Shown here: piece by piece, positions 43,099 to 52,139 of the stretch | Layout of the letters: every line of letters starts with the position of its first letter | Numbering within the stretch: the stretch's first letter is position 1 | From: G963675935 sp963675935 | GTDB lineage: Bacteria > Planctomycetota > Planctomycetia > Pirellulales > Thermoguttaceae | Direction: 5' to 3' | DNA: 64,000 nucleotides | Assembly: GCA_963675935.2 (NCBI GenBank) | Contig: CAXXPV010000003.1 | Coordinates: 248,001 to 312,000 of the forward strand | Notes under the pieces: generated by a model | The model's database searches: none | Told to the model about the DNA's origin: nothing | The model's input: only the letters and a program-made list of their open reading frames with translations | Position numbers and translations under genes: made by a program

Positions 43099-45225
43099 TC
43101 ACGGCTTCGTTACCAGTGCGGCGGCAAGCTTGTCGGAAGGCGTTCCGGCCGGAAGCACCGTCGTCGCATATTCGGCAATTGCCCGATTGTAGTCGGTGAG
43201 CGAAACCAAAAACGCCGTGGTTTGCTCGGCCTGTTCGGCAATCGCGCCGAGCGTCTGGTCGATCGTGGCGCCGCCGGAAGTGTATTGTTGCACGGTCTCG
43301 GCCCGAGCGGCGTCGGCCTCGATCGCCATCGCGGCGCGGCTTTGCACGTTTTCGCCCAAGCCGGGCAAGGTCGCCGCCAGACGGCGCACCGGCCACGATT
43401 CGGCCAGACCACGCGGCTGTGCTTCGAGTTTCAACAAGTAGCTGCCCGTGTGCGGCGAGGTCGAGGCCAGCGGCCAAGCCGTTTCGGCCAACGCGCCGAT
43501 CCGCAGGGCCAGGGCGTATTGCGATTTGATTAGCGCAATCTGAGCTTCGCGCAAAGCCGCCCGCCCGTTCAGTTGCGCCGAGTGCAGTCGCAGCATGTCG
43601 GCCGCGCCCGTGGGCTGGCTGCGACGTTCCAGCACCGCTGGAACCAACCCGTCGAGCAATTCCACCTGCCCGGCGAGAACTTGATATTCGGCGGTACGCT
43701 GACGAACGAGCCAATAGGCCTCGATCGTCGCCCGGCGGTCGCCCCCGGCGTCGCGCAACAGACAATCGGACAGACGGATCGGGCTGCCGGCGTCCTTGGG
43801 CAGCGTTCGATTGTCATGCAGTGCGACAGCCAGTTGCTTGGCCCGCGCGGCCGGCGCGACGTCGGCCAAGGCGGCATATCGCGGGGTCGCCGGCGACGCG
43901 ACCTTTGCCTCTCCCAAATCGCGTGCGGTCGTTTTCTTGATATCCCCCCTTGCTTCTCCGAAAGTGAGCGGGGATGTCTTGATTTCGTTGTCCAGCGTCA
44001 TTGGAGGTTTGTTCGCCAGCCGCGGAATTTCCCCAGAAACAGCCGACGCCGGCGGCAGCGAATCCAACGGCACGACTTTGCTCTCGCCAGCGAGGGACGG
44101 CGCTCCATGCGATCCATCGAGCGGCTCCAACGACGGCGCGTCGCGGCCGAGCGGCTTCAGGCTGCTTGGCCCACCCGCCGGCACGGCCGACTTGTTTTGA
44201 CCGGGAACGCCATACCGCGCTCCGGCCTTCGACTCGTTCCTCTCATTCCTCAGTTGGTTCGCCTTTCGTTCGTCGAGTGTCGGGGCCAACGTCGGCTCGT
44301 TTTTCTTCGGCAGCGTCGGGGCCAATGTCGGCTCGTTTCGGCCCAACGTCGGCATGGAATTCGTCGTAATCGGTTCTTCGGCGCCGGCCGTGCGCTCCGG
44401 CCGATCGTTCCCTGAAATCGACGCGGCGCCGGTCGGACGCGGCGGGCCGATCAAAACGGCCACGAGCGCCGAAGGGGTCATATCCGGCCCGACGACCATT
44501 AGCCCATAGTCGGCGATGTTGTGATTGTAGTGGCAGACCAATTGGATGAATGCCTGCTGTTGCCGCAACAGTTCTCGATTGCGTTCGACGACGACGGCCG
44601 CCGGGCCGCGCCCGCCGCGATAGTCGTCCATCGCGGCAATCGCAACGTCGTCGGCTGCCTGGACGGCCGCCGCTCGAGCGTCGATCGCCTCGCGTTCGAG
44701 CGGAAGGATTTTTTCGGCCAGCCGCGCGTGGCCGGGCGGCGTTCGCGCCGCAAATAGTTCCTTGTAACTGGTGCGATACGCGCCGACGAACGGGCGGTCG
44801 GCCGGAAGCGGCAGCGGCCCTGCTGCCGGCAATCGCACCGCGGCCGCAAGGTCGTGTTGAGCTTGCACCGCGGCAAGCTGCGTCTCTTGAAGCCGAGCCG
44901 TCGCCGTGGCTTTTGCCAGCCGCAACGAGGCTTCGTTGCGTCCGCCGGTTTTGATCCGCTCAAACGCCTGAATGTGATCGAGACAGAAGCGGTAGTCGGC
45001 CACGGCTTCGACCAGCCGCCAGTAGGCGTGGGCGGCCTCTAATTGCCCACGACGATCGGTCGTCGAGCCGATCGCGCTAAGCAGCGTGTAGGGCTGGCCG
45101 GTCAGCGCGTTTCCGGCGGGCAACAGCATCGCTTCGGCCACGATCTCCGGCGGCCGGATCGGATGGCCGCCGTCGGACGTTTGGGCCAAGAGCAGACCCC
45201 CGAGCATCATCGCCGCAAACTGCAT
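43099..45225 (-). CDS. Protein with two TolC/OEP-like helical regions, function unknown
   Basis: 708 residues with a short signal-like start (MQFAAMMLGGLLLAQ). The first helical region (about 45-250) ends AFIQLVCHYNHNIADYGLMVVG, and the second (about 455-700) ends AFLVSLTDYNRAIAEYATTVLPAG. Both endings are like the YNxAxAEL..xG end of outer-membrane-factor (OEP) repeats. The middle (about 265-455) is Pro/Lys/Ser-rich with two NEPTLAPTL repeats. Outer-membrane factors normally have two helical hairpins with strands; here the barrel strands are not obvious. It may be an envelope protein derived from a TolC-type ancestor. No efflux partner genes adjoin it. Confidence 0.68.
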   Translation of the reverse strand: MQFAAMMLGGLLLAQTSDGGHPIRPPEIVAEAMLLPAGNALTGQPYTLLSAIGSTTDRRGQLEAAHAYWRLVEAVADYRFCLDHIQAFERIKTGGRNEASLRLAKATATARLQETQLAAVQAQHDLAAAVRLPAAGPLPLPADRPFVGAYRTSYKELFAARTPPGHARLAEKILPLEREAIDARAAAVQAADDVAIAAMDDYRGGRGPAAVVVERNRELLRQQQAFIQLVCHYNHNIADYGLMVVGPDMTPSALVAVLIGPPRPTGAASISGNDRPERTAGAEEPITTNSMPTLGRNEPTLAPTLPKKNEPTLAPTLDERKANQLRNERNESKAGARYGVPGQNKSAVPAGGPSSLKPLGRDAPSLEPLDGSHGAPSLAGESKVVPLDSLPPASAVSGEIPRLANKPPMTLDNEIKTSPLTFGEARGDIKKTTARDLGEAKVASPATPRYAALADVAPAARAKQLAVALHDNRTLPKDAGSPIRLSDCLLRDAGGDRRATIEAYWLVRQRTAEYQVLAGQVELLDGLVPAVLERRSQPTGAADMLRLHSAQLNGRAALREAQIALIKSQYALALRIGALAETAWPLASTSPHTGSYLLKLEAQPRGLAESWPVRRLAATLPGLGENVQSRAAMAIEADAARAETVQQYTSGGATIDQTLGAIAEQAEQTTAFLVSLTDYNRAIAEYATTVLPAGTPSDKLAAALVTKP

Positions 45226-45249
45226 GGCAAAAACCTCGCTTGTTCTTCA

Positions 45250-45405
45250 AGAAACCTTGTTCCCATGCTCCGCGTGGGAACACACTGTTCCGACGCTCCG
45301 CGTCGAAGGGCTGATCCGTGTGGTCAGGTGTGTCGCAATGTTGGGATGCGGAGCGTCCAGCCCGGTGCGTTCCAACGCGGAGCGTGGGAACGAGAGCGAA
45401 CGCTA
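45250..45405. repeat. Family C palindromes
   Basis: CCTTGTTCCCATGCTCCGCG and, further on, GTTCCAACGCGGAGCGTGGG. Between them are GACGCTCCGCGTC-type arms. It is upstream of the TolC-like gene. Confidence 0.75.
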
Positions 45406-45448
45406 ATAGCGTGACACGTCAGCCCGGCGTCGTCAATATGTAGACTTG

Positions 45449-45673
45449 TCACCTTGGTCGGCGGCGAACCCGGGCCGGCGGGGGCGATTCAACGTCGTTG
45501 CGATCGTTGACGTGCCACAATGGCAACCCCTTTTGGGCACGCTCGGCCATCAGACACAGCTTTTCCCGAGTGCCGGGCATGGCGTTGGATGCCTCAAATT
45601 TGTTGAAAGACACCTCCGACGGTTCGAAGTCCCAAATCCCCATCCTGATCGCTTCCAGCACGGACTTCGGCAC
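45449..45673 (-). CDS. Small conserved planctomycete-type protein
   Basis: 74 residues starting at GTG 45673, with AAGGAG properly placed upstream. The sequence PKSVLEAIRMGIWDFEPSEV, then AMPGTREKLCLMAERAQKGLPLWHVNDRND, has the layout of a small protein family I have seen in planctomycetes (PKSVLxAIxxGxWxFEP ... PGTxEKLxxLAERxxxGLPLWH). No function is known. The last residues (PPPARVRRRPR) are low-complexity. It stands alone between repeat blocks. Confidence 0.6.
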   Translation of the reverse strand: MPKSVLEAIRMGIWDFEPSEVSFNKFEASNAMPGTREKLCLMAERAQKGLPLWHVNDRNDVESPPPARVRRRPR

Positions 45674-45935
45674 AGCAGCGCTCCTTCTTCATGGTGACAT
45701 GAGATAAGTAGAAGTGAGCGGTTTAGTATCTGGTTTCCAACGAAAAATGTCAAGCAACTTGGGCGGTTTTCATGCGTACACCATCTGTACTGCACTGCGA
45801 TGTATATTGCCCAGTCGCATTCATGTTATCCAGTTTCGCGCAGCGGCCCTTTTCGAGAAAGCACCGCTCTTGATTTTTCGCCGGTTTTCCCTTCTCTTAG
45901 ACCGTTTGACATACTCAAGTTTTCTCACCCCCGTT

Positions 45936-46015
45936 TAGCCGGCGAACTTGTTCGCCGCGTTTTTTGGCCGATACTCCAAACATACGCGGCGAACGAGTTC
46001 GCCGGCTAAACGGAT
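45936..46015. repeat. Family D palindrome
   Basis: GTTTAGCCGGCGAACTTGTT...ACGAGTTCGCCGGCTAAAC with a CGCGTTTTTTGGCC centre, just upstream of the transporter gene. Confidence 0.85.
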
Positions 46016-46045
46016 TGTGCGATATTCCTTTCTGGAGACGTTTCC

Positions 46046-47623
46046 GTGACTGACCATCCCGCCCCCTCGACCAACAGCAATGTTCTGATTGCCGCCATTG
46101 CCCTCATCCTGGGGTGTTATTTGGCCGCGGCGGTCGTTGGTATTCCACAAGCTGGAACCGATTGGGTCATCTCGGGATCGCACACGGTGATTCCGAAACC
46201 CCTGCCGAAGGACAAATTGCACCTGTCGGTCGATGGCTTGGTTGACACTGTCGGCCACCCGCCCTACTGGATGGTGACGCCGTTCGTGTTGCTGCTTGGC
46301 GCGATCGCCCTGCTGCCGCTCATTCCCGCGACCGAACACTGGTGGGATAGCAATCTGCATCGATTCTACGTGGCCGGCGGACTGGCCCTGCTGACGCTGA
46401 TCTATTATGCGACGCTGCATGCCCATCCGATCGCGGCCCACTGGCCGGCGCCGCACGTCGCCCATCCCGAATCGGTTGGACTAAATATCCGCCTAACCGG
46501 CGAAGTGCTGGCCAACGCGATTCTAAACGAATACATCCCATTCATCATTCTTCTGTTCAGCCTGTACACGATCAGCGGCGGCATTCGCATCGAGGGCGAC
46601 ATGCCTGCCCATCCCGTGGTTAATTTGGCGTTTTTGGGCGCCGGCGCCATTCTGGCAAGTCTCATCGGCACGACCGGTGCGGCCATGCTTTTGATCCGCC
46701 CGTTGTTGGAAACCAACCGCCAACGAAAGCACGTCAAACACACCGTTATCTTCTTCACGTTCATCGTGTGCAACTGCGGCGGTTTGCTCCTCCCGTTGGG
46801 CGATCCGCCACTGTTTCTAGGCTATCTGATGGGCGTCGATTTCCTGTGGACCACCGTACTGTGGAAGGAGTGGATGTTCGTCAACGGTTCGCTGTTGGCG
46901 ATTTACCTCGTGTGGGATCTTTTCATCTGCTATCCACGCGAACAACGGGCCGACATCGCCCGCGACGAGACGCGACAGCACCGCATGCGATTCGCCGGCG
47001 TGTGGCCGAACGCCCTGCTGCTATTCGGCGTGATTTTTTCGGTGGCCCTGCTCGATCCCTCGAAGGCGTTTCCCGGCACCGACTGGCATCCGTGGATGTA
47101 TCTGCGTGAAGCCGTTCAACTCAGTCTGATCGGCCTGTCGCTGCTGGGCGACGGCCACGCACGCCGGGCAAATCGCTTCAACTACGGCGCGATTGTCGAA
47201 GTGGCCGCCCTGTTCTTCGGCATTTTCATTTGCATGCAGCCCGCGCTGCAAATCCTCGGCGTCGAAGGGCCAAATCTCGGCCTGACCGAGCCGTGGCAAT
47301 ACTTTTGGGCCTCGGGCAGCCTCTCCTCGGTGCTCGACAACGCCCCGACCTACGTCGTTTTCTTTGAAACGGCGAAATCGCTTACCGAGCAAAAAGGCTT
47401 GATTCCAGCGATGGCGGGCGTCTACGAGCCGCTATTGATCGCCGTCAGTCTCGGCTCGGTCTTCATGGGCGCAAACACCTACATTGGCAACGGACCGAAT
47501 TTCATGGTAAAATCGATTGCCGAGAAATCGGGCGTCGCCATGCCGAGCTTTTTCGGCTACATGGCCTACAGCGTCGCCATTCTCATCCCGTTGTTCATCC
47601 TTACGCAATTTCTATTCCTGTAG
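46046..47623 (+). CDS. NhaD/CitMHS-like membrane transporter
   Basis: 525 residues, start GTG 46046 after CTGGAGACG. About 12-13 transmembrane segments. Family signs are NEYIPFIILLFSLYTISGG, GTTGAAMLLIRPLL, NCGGLLLPLGDPPLFLGYL, SSVLDNAPTYVVFFETA and GANTYIGNGPNFMVKSIA. These are the paired helix-break motifs of the ArsB/NhaD/CitMHS ion transporter superfamily (PF16980-like). The likely cargo is sodium/proton exchange or a di/tricarboxylate; the sequence does not decide. It is a single gene between family D palindromes. Confidence 0.85.
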   Translation: MTDHPAPSTNSNVLIAAIALILGCYLAAAVVGIPQAGTDWVISGSHTVIPKPLPKDKLHLSVDGLVDTVGHPPYWMVTPFVLLLGAIALLPLIPATEHWWDSNLHRFYVAGGLALLTLIYYATLHAHPIAAHWPAPHVAHPESVGLNIRLTGEVLANAILNEYIPFIILLFSLYTISGGIRIEGDMPAHPVVNLAFLGAGAILASLIGTTGAAMLLIRPLLETNRQRKHVKHTVIFFTFIVCNCGGLLLPLGDPPLFLGYLMGVDFLWTTVLWKEWMFVNGSLLAIYLVWDLFICYPREQRADIARDETRQHRMRFAGVWPNALLLFGVIFSVALLDPSKAFPGTDWHPWMYLREAVQLSLIGLSLLGDGHARRANRFNYGAIVEVAALFFGIFICMQPALQILGVEGPNLGLTEPWQYFWASGSLSSVLDNAPTYVVFFETAKSLTEQKGLIPAMAGVYEPLLIAVSLGSVFMGANTYIGNGPNFMVKSIAEKSGVAMPSFFGYMAYSVAILIPLFILTQFLFL

Positions 47624-47651
47624 CGGCTATCGAATAATCCATGCAACACAA

Positions 47652-47722
47652 GTTTAGCCGGCGAGCTTACTCGCCGCGTGGAGCGTCGCCCCGAACGCGG
47701 CGGACAAGTCCGCCGGCTAAAC
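47652..47722. repeat. Family D palindrome
   Basis: GTTTAGCCGGCGAGCTTACT...GACAAGTCCGCCGGCTAAAC, just downstream of the transporter gene. Together with 45936 it flanks that gene. Confidence 0.85.
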
Positions 47723-47767
47723 GTCTCCGTGTCGCATTGCCGCTCTGAAGATCAATCGTAACCACTC

Positions 47768-48967
47768 ATGCCTGCCGTTTCCTACCAAGACATCACGACC
47801 GACGAGCAGTTGCAGGAATACTGCATCAAACTCGCCCGGGCCAAAACCATCGCCTTCGACACCGAATTCGTTTCGGAACACACCTACCGCCCGGTGCTAT
47901 GCCTGATTCAGGTGGCCGCCGACGGCGAGTTGGCCGTCATCGACGCGGTGACTGTCGCCGACGTTACCCCGTTCTGGAAGGCCATCGCCGAGCCTGGCCA
48001 TGAAACAATCGTCCACGCCGGTCGCGGCGAACTCGAATTCTGCATGGCGGCAATCGGCCGCCGGCCAGCCGACTTGTTCGACGTGCAAATCGCCGCGGCC
48101 CTGGTCGGCGCGGAATATCCCGCCGGGCTTGGCTCGCTGCTTTCGCGTTTCTTGAACAAACGCCCGCCGAAGCATGAAACCCGCACCGACTGGCGCCGCC
48201 GTCCGCTTTCCAAACGGCAGATCGAATACGCCCTGAACGACGCCCGATACTTGCAGCCGATGCGCGACGTGATCCACGAAAAACTCGCTGAACTGGGCCG
48301 GCTCGATTGGCTTGTCGATGAAATGGAGACGTGGCAGGCGTCGGTCGAGCGGTCGATGTCGCACGAGCGTTGGCGCCGCGTGTCGGGCAACGCCGGCCTC
48401 GACGCCCGCACGCTGGCCATCGTTCGCGAGCTGTATCATTGGCGCGACGCCGAGGCGCAGCGCCGCAACCAGCCGACCCGTCGCGTGCTGCGCGACGATC
48501 TGATTGTCGAGATTGCCCGGCGCGGCTCGGCCGACATCAAACACATCCAGGCGCTCCGCGGCATGGAGCGCGGCGATTTGCAGCGGCGCATGGGCGAACT
48601 GTCGGCCGCGATTCAGCGTGGATTGGACCTGCCGGAAGAGGCTTGCCCGACACAGGCCACGCGCGAACACGTGCCGGAGCTTTCCGTCTTGGGCCAATTC
48701 CTGTTCGCCGCGCTGGGCAGCATTGCGCGCGAGGCTCAGATCGCGCCCAACATGGTCGGCACGCCCGGCGATATCCGCGAGTGGATGGTCTTCCGCTCGC
48801 ACGATCGCAAGGAACGCGAAAAACACCCCAATCCGCCGCGGCTTGCCCACGGATGGCGGGCAGGCTTCATCGGCCGGCTGTTCGACGATCTTCTGGACGG
48901 AAAGCTCTCGATCCGCATCGGCGATTTCAACTCGGAGCATCCGCTGGTGTTCGAGCCGCGGCCGTGA
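47768..48967 (+). CDS. rnd: RNase D-like 3'-5' exonuclease
   Basis: 399 residues. The DEDDy exonuclease domain has Exo I AFDTEF (Asp31, Glu33), Exo II region IVHAGRGELEF and Exo III YALNDARYL (Tyr-x3-Asp). In RNase D the Exo II motif has Asp (HAxxxDLE), but here Glu88 is in that place, a conservative but unusual change. An HRDC domain follows (residues about 210-290: LAIVRELYHWRDAEAQRRNQ), and a C-terminal extension. It should trim tRNA and other small RNA 3' ends. A family D palindrome lies between it and the transporter gene. Confidence 0.9.
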   Translation: MPAVSYQDITTDEQLQEYCIKLARAKTIAFDTEFVSEHTYRPVLCLIQVAADGELAVIDAVTVADVTPFWKAIAEPGHETIVHAGRGELEFCMAAIGRRPADLFDVQIAAALVGAEYPAGLGSLLSRFLNKRPPKHETRTDWRRRPLSKRQIEYALNDARYLQPMRDVIHEKLAELGRLDWLVDEMETWQASVERSMSHERWRRVSGNAGLDARTLAIVRELYHWRDAEAQRRNQPTRRVLRDDLIVEIARRGSADIKHIQALRGMERGDLQRRMGELSAAIQRGLDLPEEACPTQATREHVPELSVLGQFLFAALGSIAREAQIAPNMVGTPGDIREWMVFRSHDRKEREKHPNPPRLAHGWRAGFIGRLFDDLLDGKLSIRIGDFNSEHPLVFEPRP

Positions 48968-49044
48968 GAGAATCGGCCGATTCGATGGTGAGTGTTCCAC
49001 GGGCCGCTGATATTCTCGTTGATCTTTACCGCGAAGCGGTTGTG

Positions 49045-49135
49045 TAGGATAGCCCAGGGTTGCCGCGCATCGCGGCTACCCTGGGATAAAGCGCGAGGAA
49101 CCGGCGAACCCCGACGGGGTTCCGTAGGGATTTTC
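49045..49135. repeat. Family G repeat
   Basis: ACCGCGAAGCGGTTG, then AGCCCAGGGTTGCCGCGCAT / CGGCTACCCTGGG and GGCGAACCCCGACGGGGTTC. Same order as at 55508-55622; G-like units also lie at 26598. Confidence 0.8.
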
Positions 49136-49155
49136 TCGCGGATTTCCCTTCCGAG

Positions 49156-50397
49156 TTACATCAGATCGACCAGCACGGTGTTTTCCAAATCCATGCCGCG
49201 GCGCGTCAGCCGCAACGCGCCTTCGCTCCATTCAAGAAGCCCTTCGCCGAGCGGCTTGTCGAGCTTCGCGCCGAACGCCTCGCGAATGCTCAGCCCGTGC
49301 ATGCGCAAAAAATCCTCGTCCCCGACGCCGCACGTCATGCGCAGACCGAGCATCAGGCTCTCGAACCGCGCGGTTTCCCGCGAGATTCGCTCCGCCTTCG
49401 GCGGCTCGCCGGCCAAATAGGCGTCGAGCGTCGCTGGATTCATCGTGCGGCATTCGTCGAAAAAACTGTGCGCCGCCGAGCCGAAACCGAGATAGGGCAC
49501 GCGAGTCCAACAGCCGACGTTGTGCCGGCATTCAAACCCCCGGCGGGCGAAATTGCTGATCTCATATTGCAAAAAGCCGTGCTCGGCGAGCGTTTGCCGA
49601 ACAAGCTCGTACATGGCGCGATCGGTGTCCTCGTCCGGCAGAACCAGCTTGCCCTCGGCGATGTCGCGGCAGATCGGCGTGCCTTCCTCGACCATGAGGC
49701 TGTAGCAGGAGATATGCTCGGGAGCGAGCGCGACGGCCGCCGCGAGCGTTTCATTCCAATCCGCAACGGTTTGCGCGGGTGAGCCGTCATTCTGAGCGCA
49801 GCGAAGAATCTCATTTGAGCCGCCACTGGGAACGAGATTCTTCGCTTCGCTCAGAATGACGGTTTTTCCTGGGTTCTGACCGCCGCCAGGCAGGCCGAAC
49901 ATCAGGTCCAGATTGATGTTGTCAAAACCCGCTCGGCGTGCGATTTCGACGGAAGCGGCGACATCTTCCCACGTATGAATCCTGCCGAGCATTTGCAGGA
50001 GATGCGGCTGTTTCGCCTGCGCGCCGAGCGACAGCCGATTGACGCCCGCATTGCGCAGCGATTGTGTAAAGTTGACTGTGAGCGTTCCCGGATTGCATTC
50101 GCACGTGATTTCGGCATCTGGTTCCATCGGAAACGCATCGAACAGCGCGTGCAGAATGCGGGTTGCCTGGCGTTCGTCGAGCAGCGAGGGCGTGCCGCCG
50201 CCCAAGAATATTGTGTTCGCCGCCGGATGTCCGGTTTCATTGCCTCGCCTTAAAATTTCACCGACGAGTGCATCGACGTATCGCGGCACATCGGCCTCGC
50301 GTCCCGCGTAGGACGTGAAGTCGCAATACGCGCACTTGCTCGCGCAAAACGGCACATGAACGTAAAGGCCGATCGGCGGAAATGAAGAACTCGGCAT
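49156..50397 (-). CDS. hemW: HemW-like radical SAM protein with an inserted family A repeat
   Basis: 413 residues. The radical SAM cluster CxxxCxxC is Cys18, Cys22 and Cys25 (PFCASKCAYCDF), followed by FLGGGTPSLL, ECNPGTL, VNRLSLGAQ and GFDNINLDLMFGLPG. Together these mark the HemW/HemN-like group. HemW is a haem chaperone, and earlier annotations as coproporphyrinogen oxidase are usually incorrect. Between GLPGGGQ and TVADWNETL, about 27 residues (179-205) are encoded by a family A palindrome (49785-49862), reading NPGKTVILSEAKNLV...CAQNDG. Normal family members have no such insertion. The C-terminal winged-helix part is present. Confidence 0.9.
   Translation of the reverse strand: MPSSSFPPIGLYVHVPFCASKCAYCDFTSYAGREADVPRYVDALVGEILRRGNETGHPAANTIFLGGGTPSLLDERQATRILHALFDAFPMEPDAEITCECNPGTLTVNFTQSLRNAGVNRLSLGAQAKQPHLLQMLGRIHTWEDVAASVEIARRAGFDNINLDLMFGLPGGGQNPGKTVILSEAKNLVPSGGSNEILRCAQNDGSPAQTVADWNETLAAAVALAPEHISCYSLMVEEGTPICRDIAEGKLVLPDEDTDRAMYELVRQTLAEHGFLQYEISNFARRGFECRHNVGCWTRVPYLGFGSAAHSFFDECRTMNPATLDAYLAGEPPKAERISRETARFESLMLGLRMTCGVGDEDFLRMHGLSIREAFGAKLDKPLGEGLLEWSEGALRLTRRGMDLENTVLVDLM
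49785..49862. repeat. Family A palindrome inside hemW
   Basis: CGTCATTCTGAGCGCAGCGA ... GCTTCGCTCAGAATGACGG; 78 bp, 26 codons, no stop in the hemW frame. Confidence 0.92.
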
Positions 50398-50409
50398 GCC
50401 GCCACTCTC

Positions 50410-51147
50410 CTAGGGCTTATTCGGCGTGTTACTCCACGCGGGTTTCTGTTTCATATATTGCCGGCTGTAATTCAATAATACAAGATCGTTATCCAGATCA
50501 GGGTGTGTATCGACAAACAGCATATACATTTCCTCGGCCTTCTCATGCCGTCCTTCGCGCTGATATATCATGGCGAGATATAGAAGACTGCGTTGCCTGT
50601 ACAATGGCGGAATCTGGTTATGTTCCAATTCCACCAACTTTCGGAAGTACTCCTCTGCTTGCCGCAAGTCTCCGGTACGGGAAAAATGGTGAACACCTAA
50701 CCAGTGCAACGATTTGGCGTCATCGGGTTGTTCTCTCAGACGCTGTTCGTATTCGGATTTTTGCAGAGCAGTACGTTGGACGGAATTCACATATCTGGTC
50801 ACAGGAACAGCAAGCATGCTAAGTACGATGATGATAGCCATTCCCGATCCGAATCGAGTTGCATTTCGCTGCGACCCGGAAAACAATCCAATTATGAATC
50901 CGATCACAGCATAGACAACGGCATTTGTTACAGGAAGAAAGAAAGCGTATCCGTGACCGATTTCCATGGGAGTTGCACACAGCCTTAGCGCGTACCATCC
51001 GGGCAGACGCGGTAAGGTGAAAAAACTGCGAAATGGCTCCGCGAAACACAATCCGGCAAACGCGAGGAGAAAACCGGCAATAGCAAAAATCGCGGCGGTC
51101 AGTACGCCACGTTTGAAGCAGACGCGGTCTTTGAGAGGCATCGTCAT
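50410..51147 (-). CDS. Membrane protein with TPR repeats
   Basis: 245 residues from ATG 51147; the longer frame starts at 51195. Three hydrophobic segments in the first 125 residues (AAIFAIAGFLLAFAGLCF, AFFLPVTNAVVYAVIGFIIGLF and MAIIIVLSMLAVPVTRYV) precede a soluble part with two to three TPR-like units: AKSLHWLGVHHFSRTGDLRQAEEYFRKLVEL and LLYLAMIYQREGRHEKAEEMYML. I recognise no specific family. It follows hemW on the same strand with only 12 bp between their coding ends, so it lies upstream of hemW and may be in one transcript. Confidence 0.65.
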   Translation of the reverse strand: MTMPLKDRVCFKRGVLTAAIFAIAGFLLAFAGLCFAEPFRSFFTLPRLPGWYALRLCATPMEIGHGYAFFLPVTNAVVYAVIGFIIGLFSGSQRNATRFGSGMAIIIVLSMLAVPVTRYVNSVQRTALQKSEYEQRLREQPDDAKSLHWLGVHHFSRTGDLRQAEEYFRKLVELEHNQIPPLYRQRSLLYLAMIYQREGRHEKAEEMYMLFVDTHPDLDNDLVLLNYSRQYMKQKPAWSNTPNKP

Positions 51148-51325
51148 GGAACCGCCTACGCGTTTATTTGTCGCGGAGTCGAAACATGGACGCAACCAAA
51201 ATGACCAAGACGAAACACGAGAATTCGTTGCATCCCTATCACCTTGCTACGACATTTTTTCCATCCACCATAATACCCACTTCAACTCGGGGCGACAAGC
51301 AGCGGATGCGGTTACCATGCAAGAA

Positions 51326-51447
51326 GCCGCCCTGGGGAACGAATGTGCAAAAATCAACGATGCCGGCCCAACGGGCCAACTGTTCGCCGAACCATTGGCC
51401 CGTTGGGCCGATGCAAAATTCCGATCGCTCCGGTTCCCCAGGGCGGC
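51326..51447. repeat. Nested long hairpin
   Basis: Outer arms GCCGCCCTGGGGAAC (51326-51340) and complement (51433-51447), inner arms GGCCCAACGGGCCAA (51365-51379) and complement (51395-51409); both pairs are perfect. It lies in an otherwise empty 380-bp gap (51148-51528). Confidence 0.9.
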
Positions 51448-51528
51448 GCCCTGGGCTGGGCGAACCATGCTCCTTCGGAGCCGTCGCAACACATTCAGCG
51501 GATCGTCAGTACCTGGCCGTCTCTGCCG

Positions 51529-51927
51529 CTACTTGAAGACGGCCCGAAAACCGGCTTGCACGAAATGATGGTCCGCCGTCAGCGCGTCAGACAGTCCGCG
51601 CTCCCTCATGACCCCAAAAGAGATACAGTCCGTCAGGGACCATGTTTTGTCCGGACGGGCGGCAAACAAGTCGAAGCCTGCTTGGTAAACGGCAGGAAAA
51701 TACCCCGCGATATCGAACAGCGAATCAGCGCGAACGGTCTGGAGGAACGCCGCCGCAGTCGAACGGGCCTCCGGGGCCGACAGCGCATCGGCCAGTTCCA
51801 TGAGTACCCATTCGGTTGTCACCAATCGCCCCGTGAAGCGGTCGAGATAGTCCGTCACCAACGCATGCGCGTTGTCGCGAGGGTTCAGCCAAGCAATCAA
51901 AGCGAAGGTATCGACAAACACCGTCAT
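51529..51927 (-). CDS. PIN-domain toxin, second pair
   Basis: 132 residues. Acidic PIN residues in VFVDTFALIAWL (Asp6), TTEWVLMELADAL (Glu) and WSLTDCISFGVMRERG (Asp) match the metal-binding set. The pattern LTADHHFVQAGF at the end is that of PIN toxins. It is the second gene of an operon with a small DUF104-like antitoxin, overlapping it by 4 bp (ATGA at 51924-51927). It differs from the pair at 36621 in both partners. Confidence 0.88.
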   Translation of the reverse strand: MTVFVDTFALIAWLNPRDNAHALVTDYLDRFTGRLVTTEWVLMELADALSAPEARSTAAAFLQTVRADSLFDIAGYFPAVYQAGFDLFAARPDKTWSLTDCISFGVMRERGLSDALTADHHFVQAGFRAVFK

Positions 51928-52139
51928 CGCTTGGGCGTCCCCAGCCGGTAATGGTCGTGTTGCTCTGCCAAGTCTGCGGCCAAGCCGGGTATGACGCCCT
52001 TGAATTGCGCGAAGCGCTCCCCAAACGGTTTTGGCTCGGTCTGCGGAACGGGACTGATCCGAACACGCGTCCCCTCGGCCAACGCCGTTGGGTCATCTAG
52101 GATGATGACGGCATTCTGAACCACACCTTCCAGTTCCAT
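51924..52139 (-). CDS. AF2212/DUF104-like antitoxin
   Basis: 71 residues. VVQNAVIILDDPTALAEGTRVRISP is typical of the DUF104/AF2212 antitoxin-like family (KNGVIvLDdpvdLPEGTrV), whose genes commonly precede PIN toxins. AAGGAGATGTTGT lies just before ATG 52139. The C-terminal FAQFKGVIPGLAADLAEQHDHYRLG probably binds the toxin. Confidence 0.82.
   Translation of the reverse strand: MELEGVVQNAVIILDDPTALAEGTRVRISPVPQTEPKPFGERFAQFKGVIPGLAADLAEQHDHYRLGTPKR

Noticed and set aside
51168..51568. Plus-strand open frames across the gap 51168-51568
   Set aside because: They run through the nested hairpin and antisense to the PIN toxin gene, with no start signal or recognised domain.
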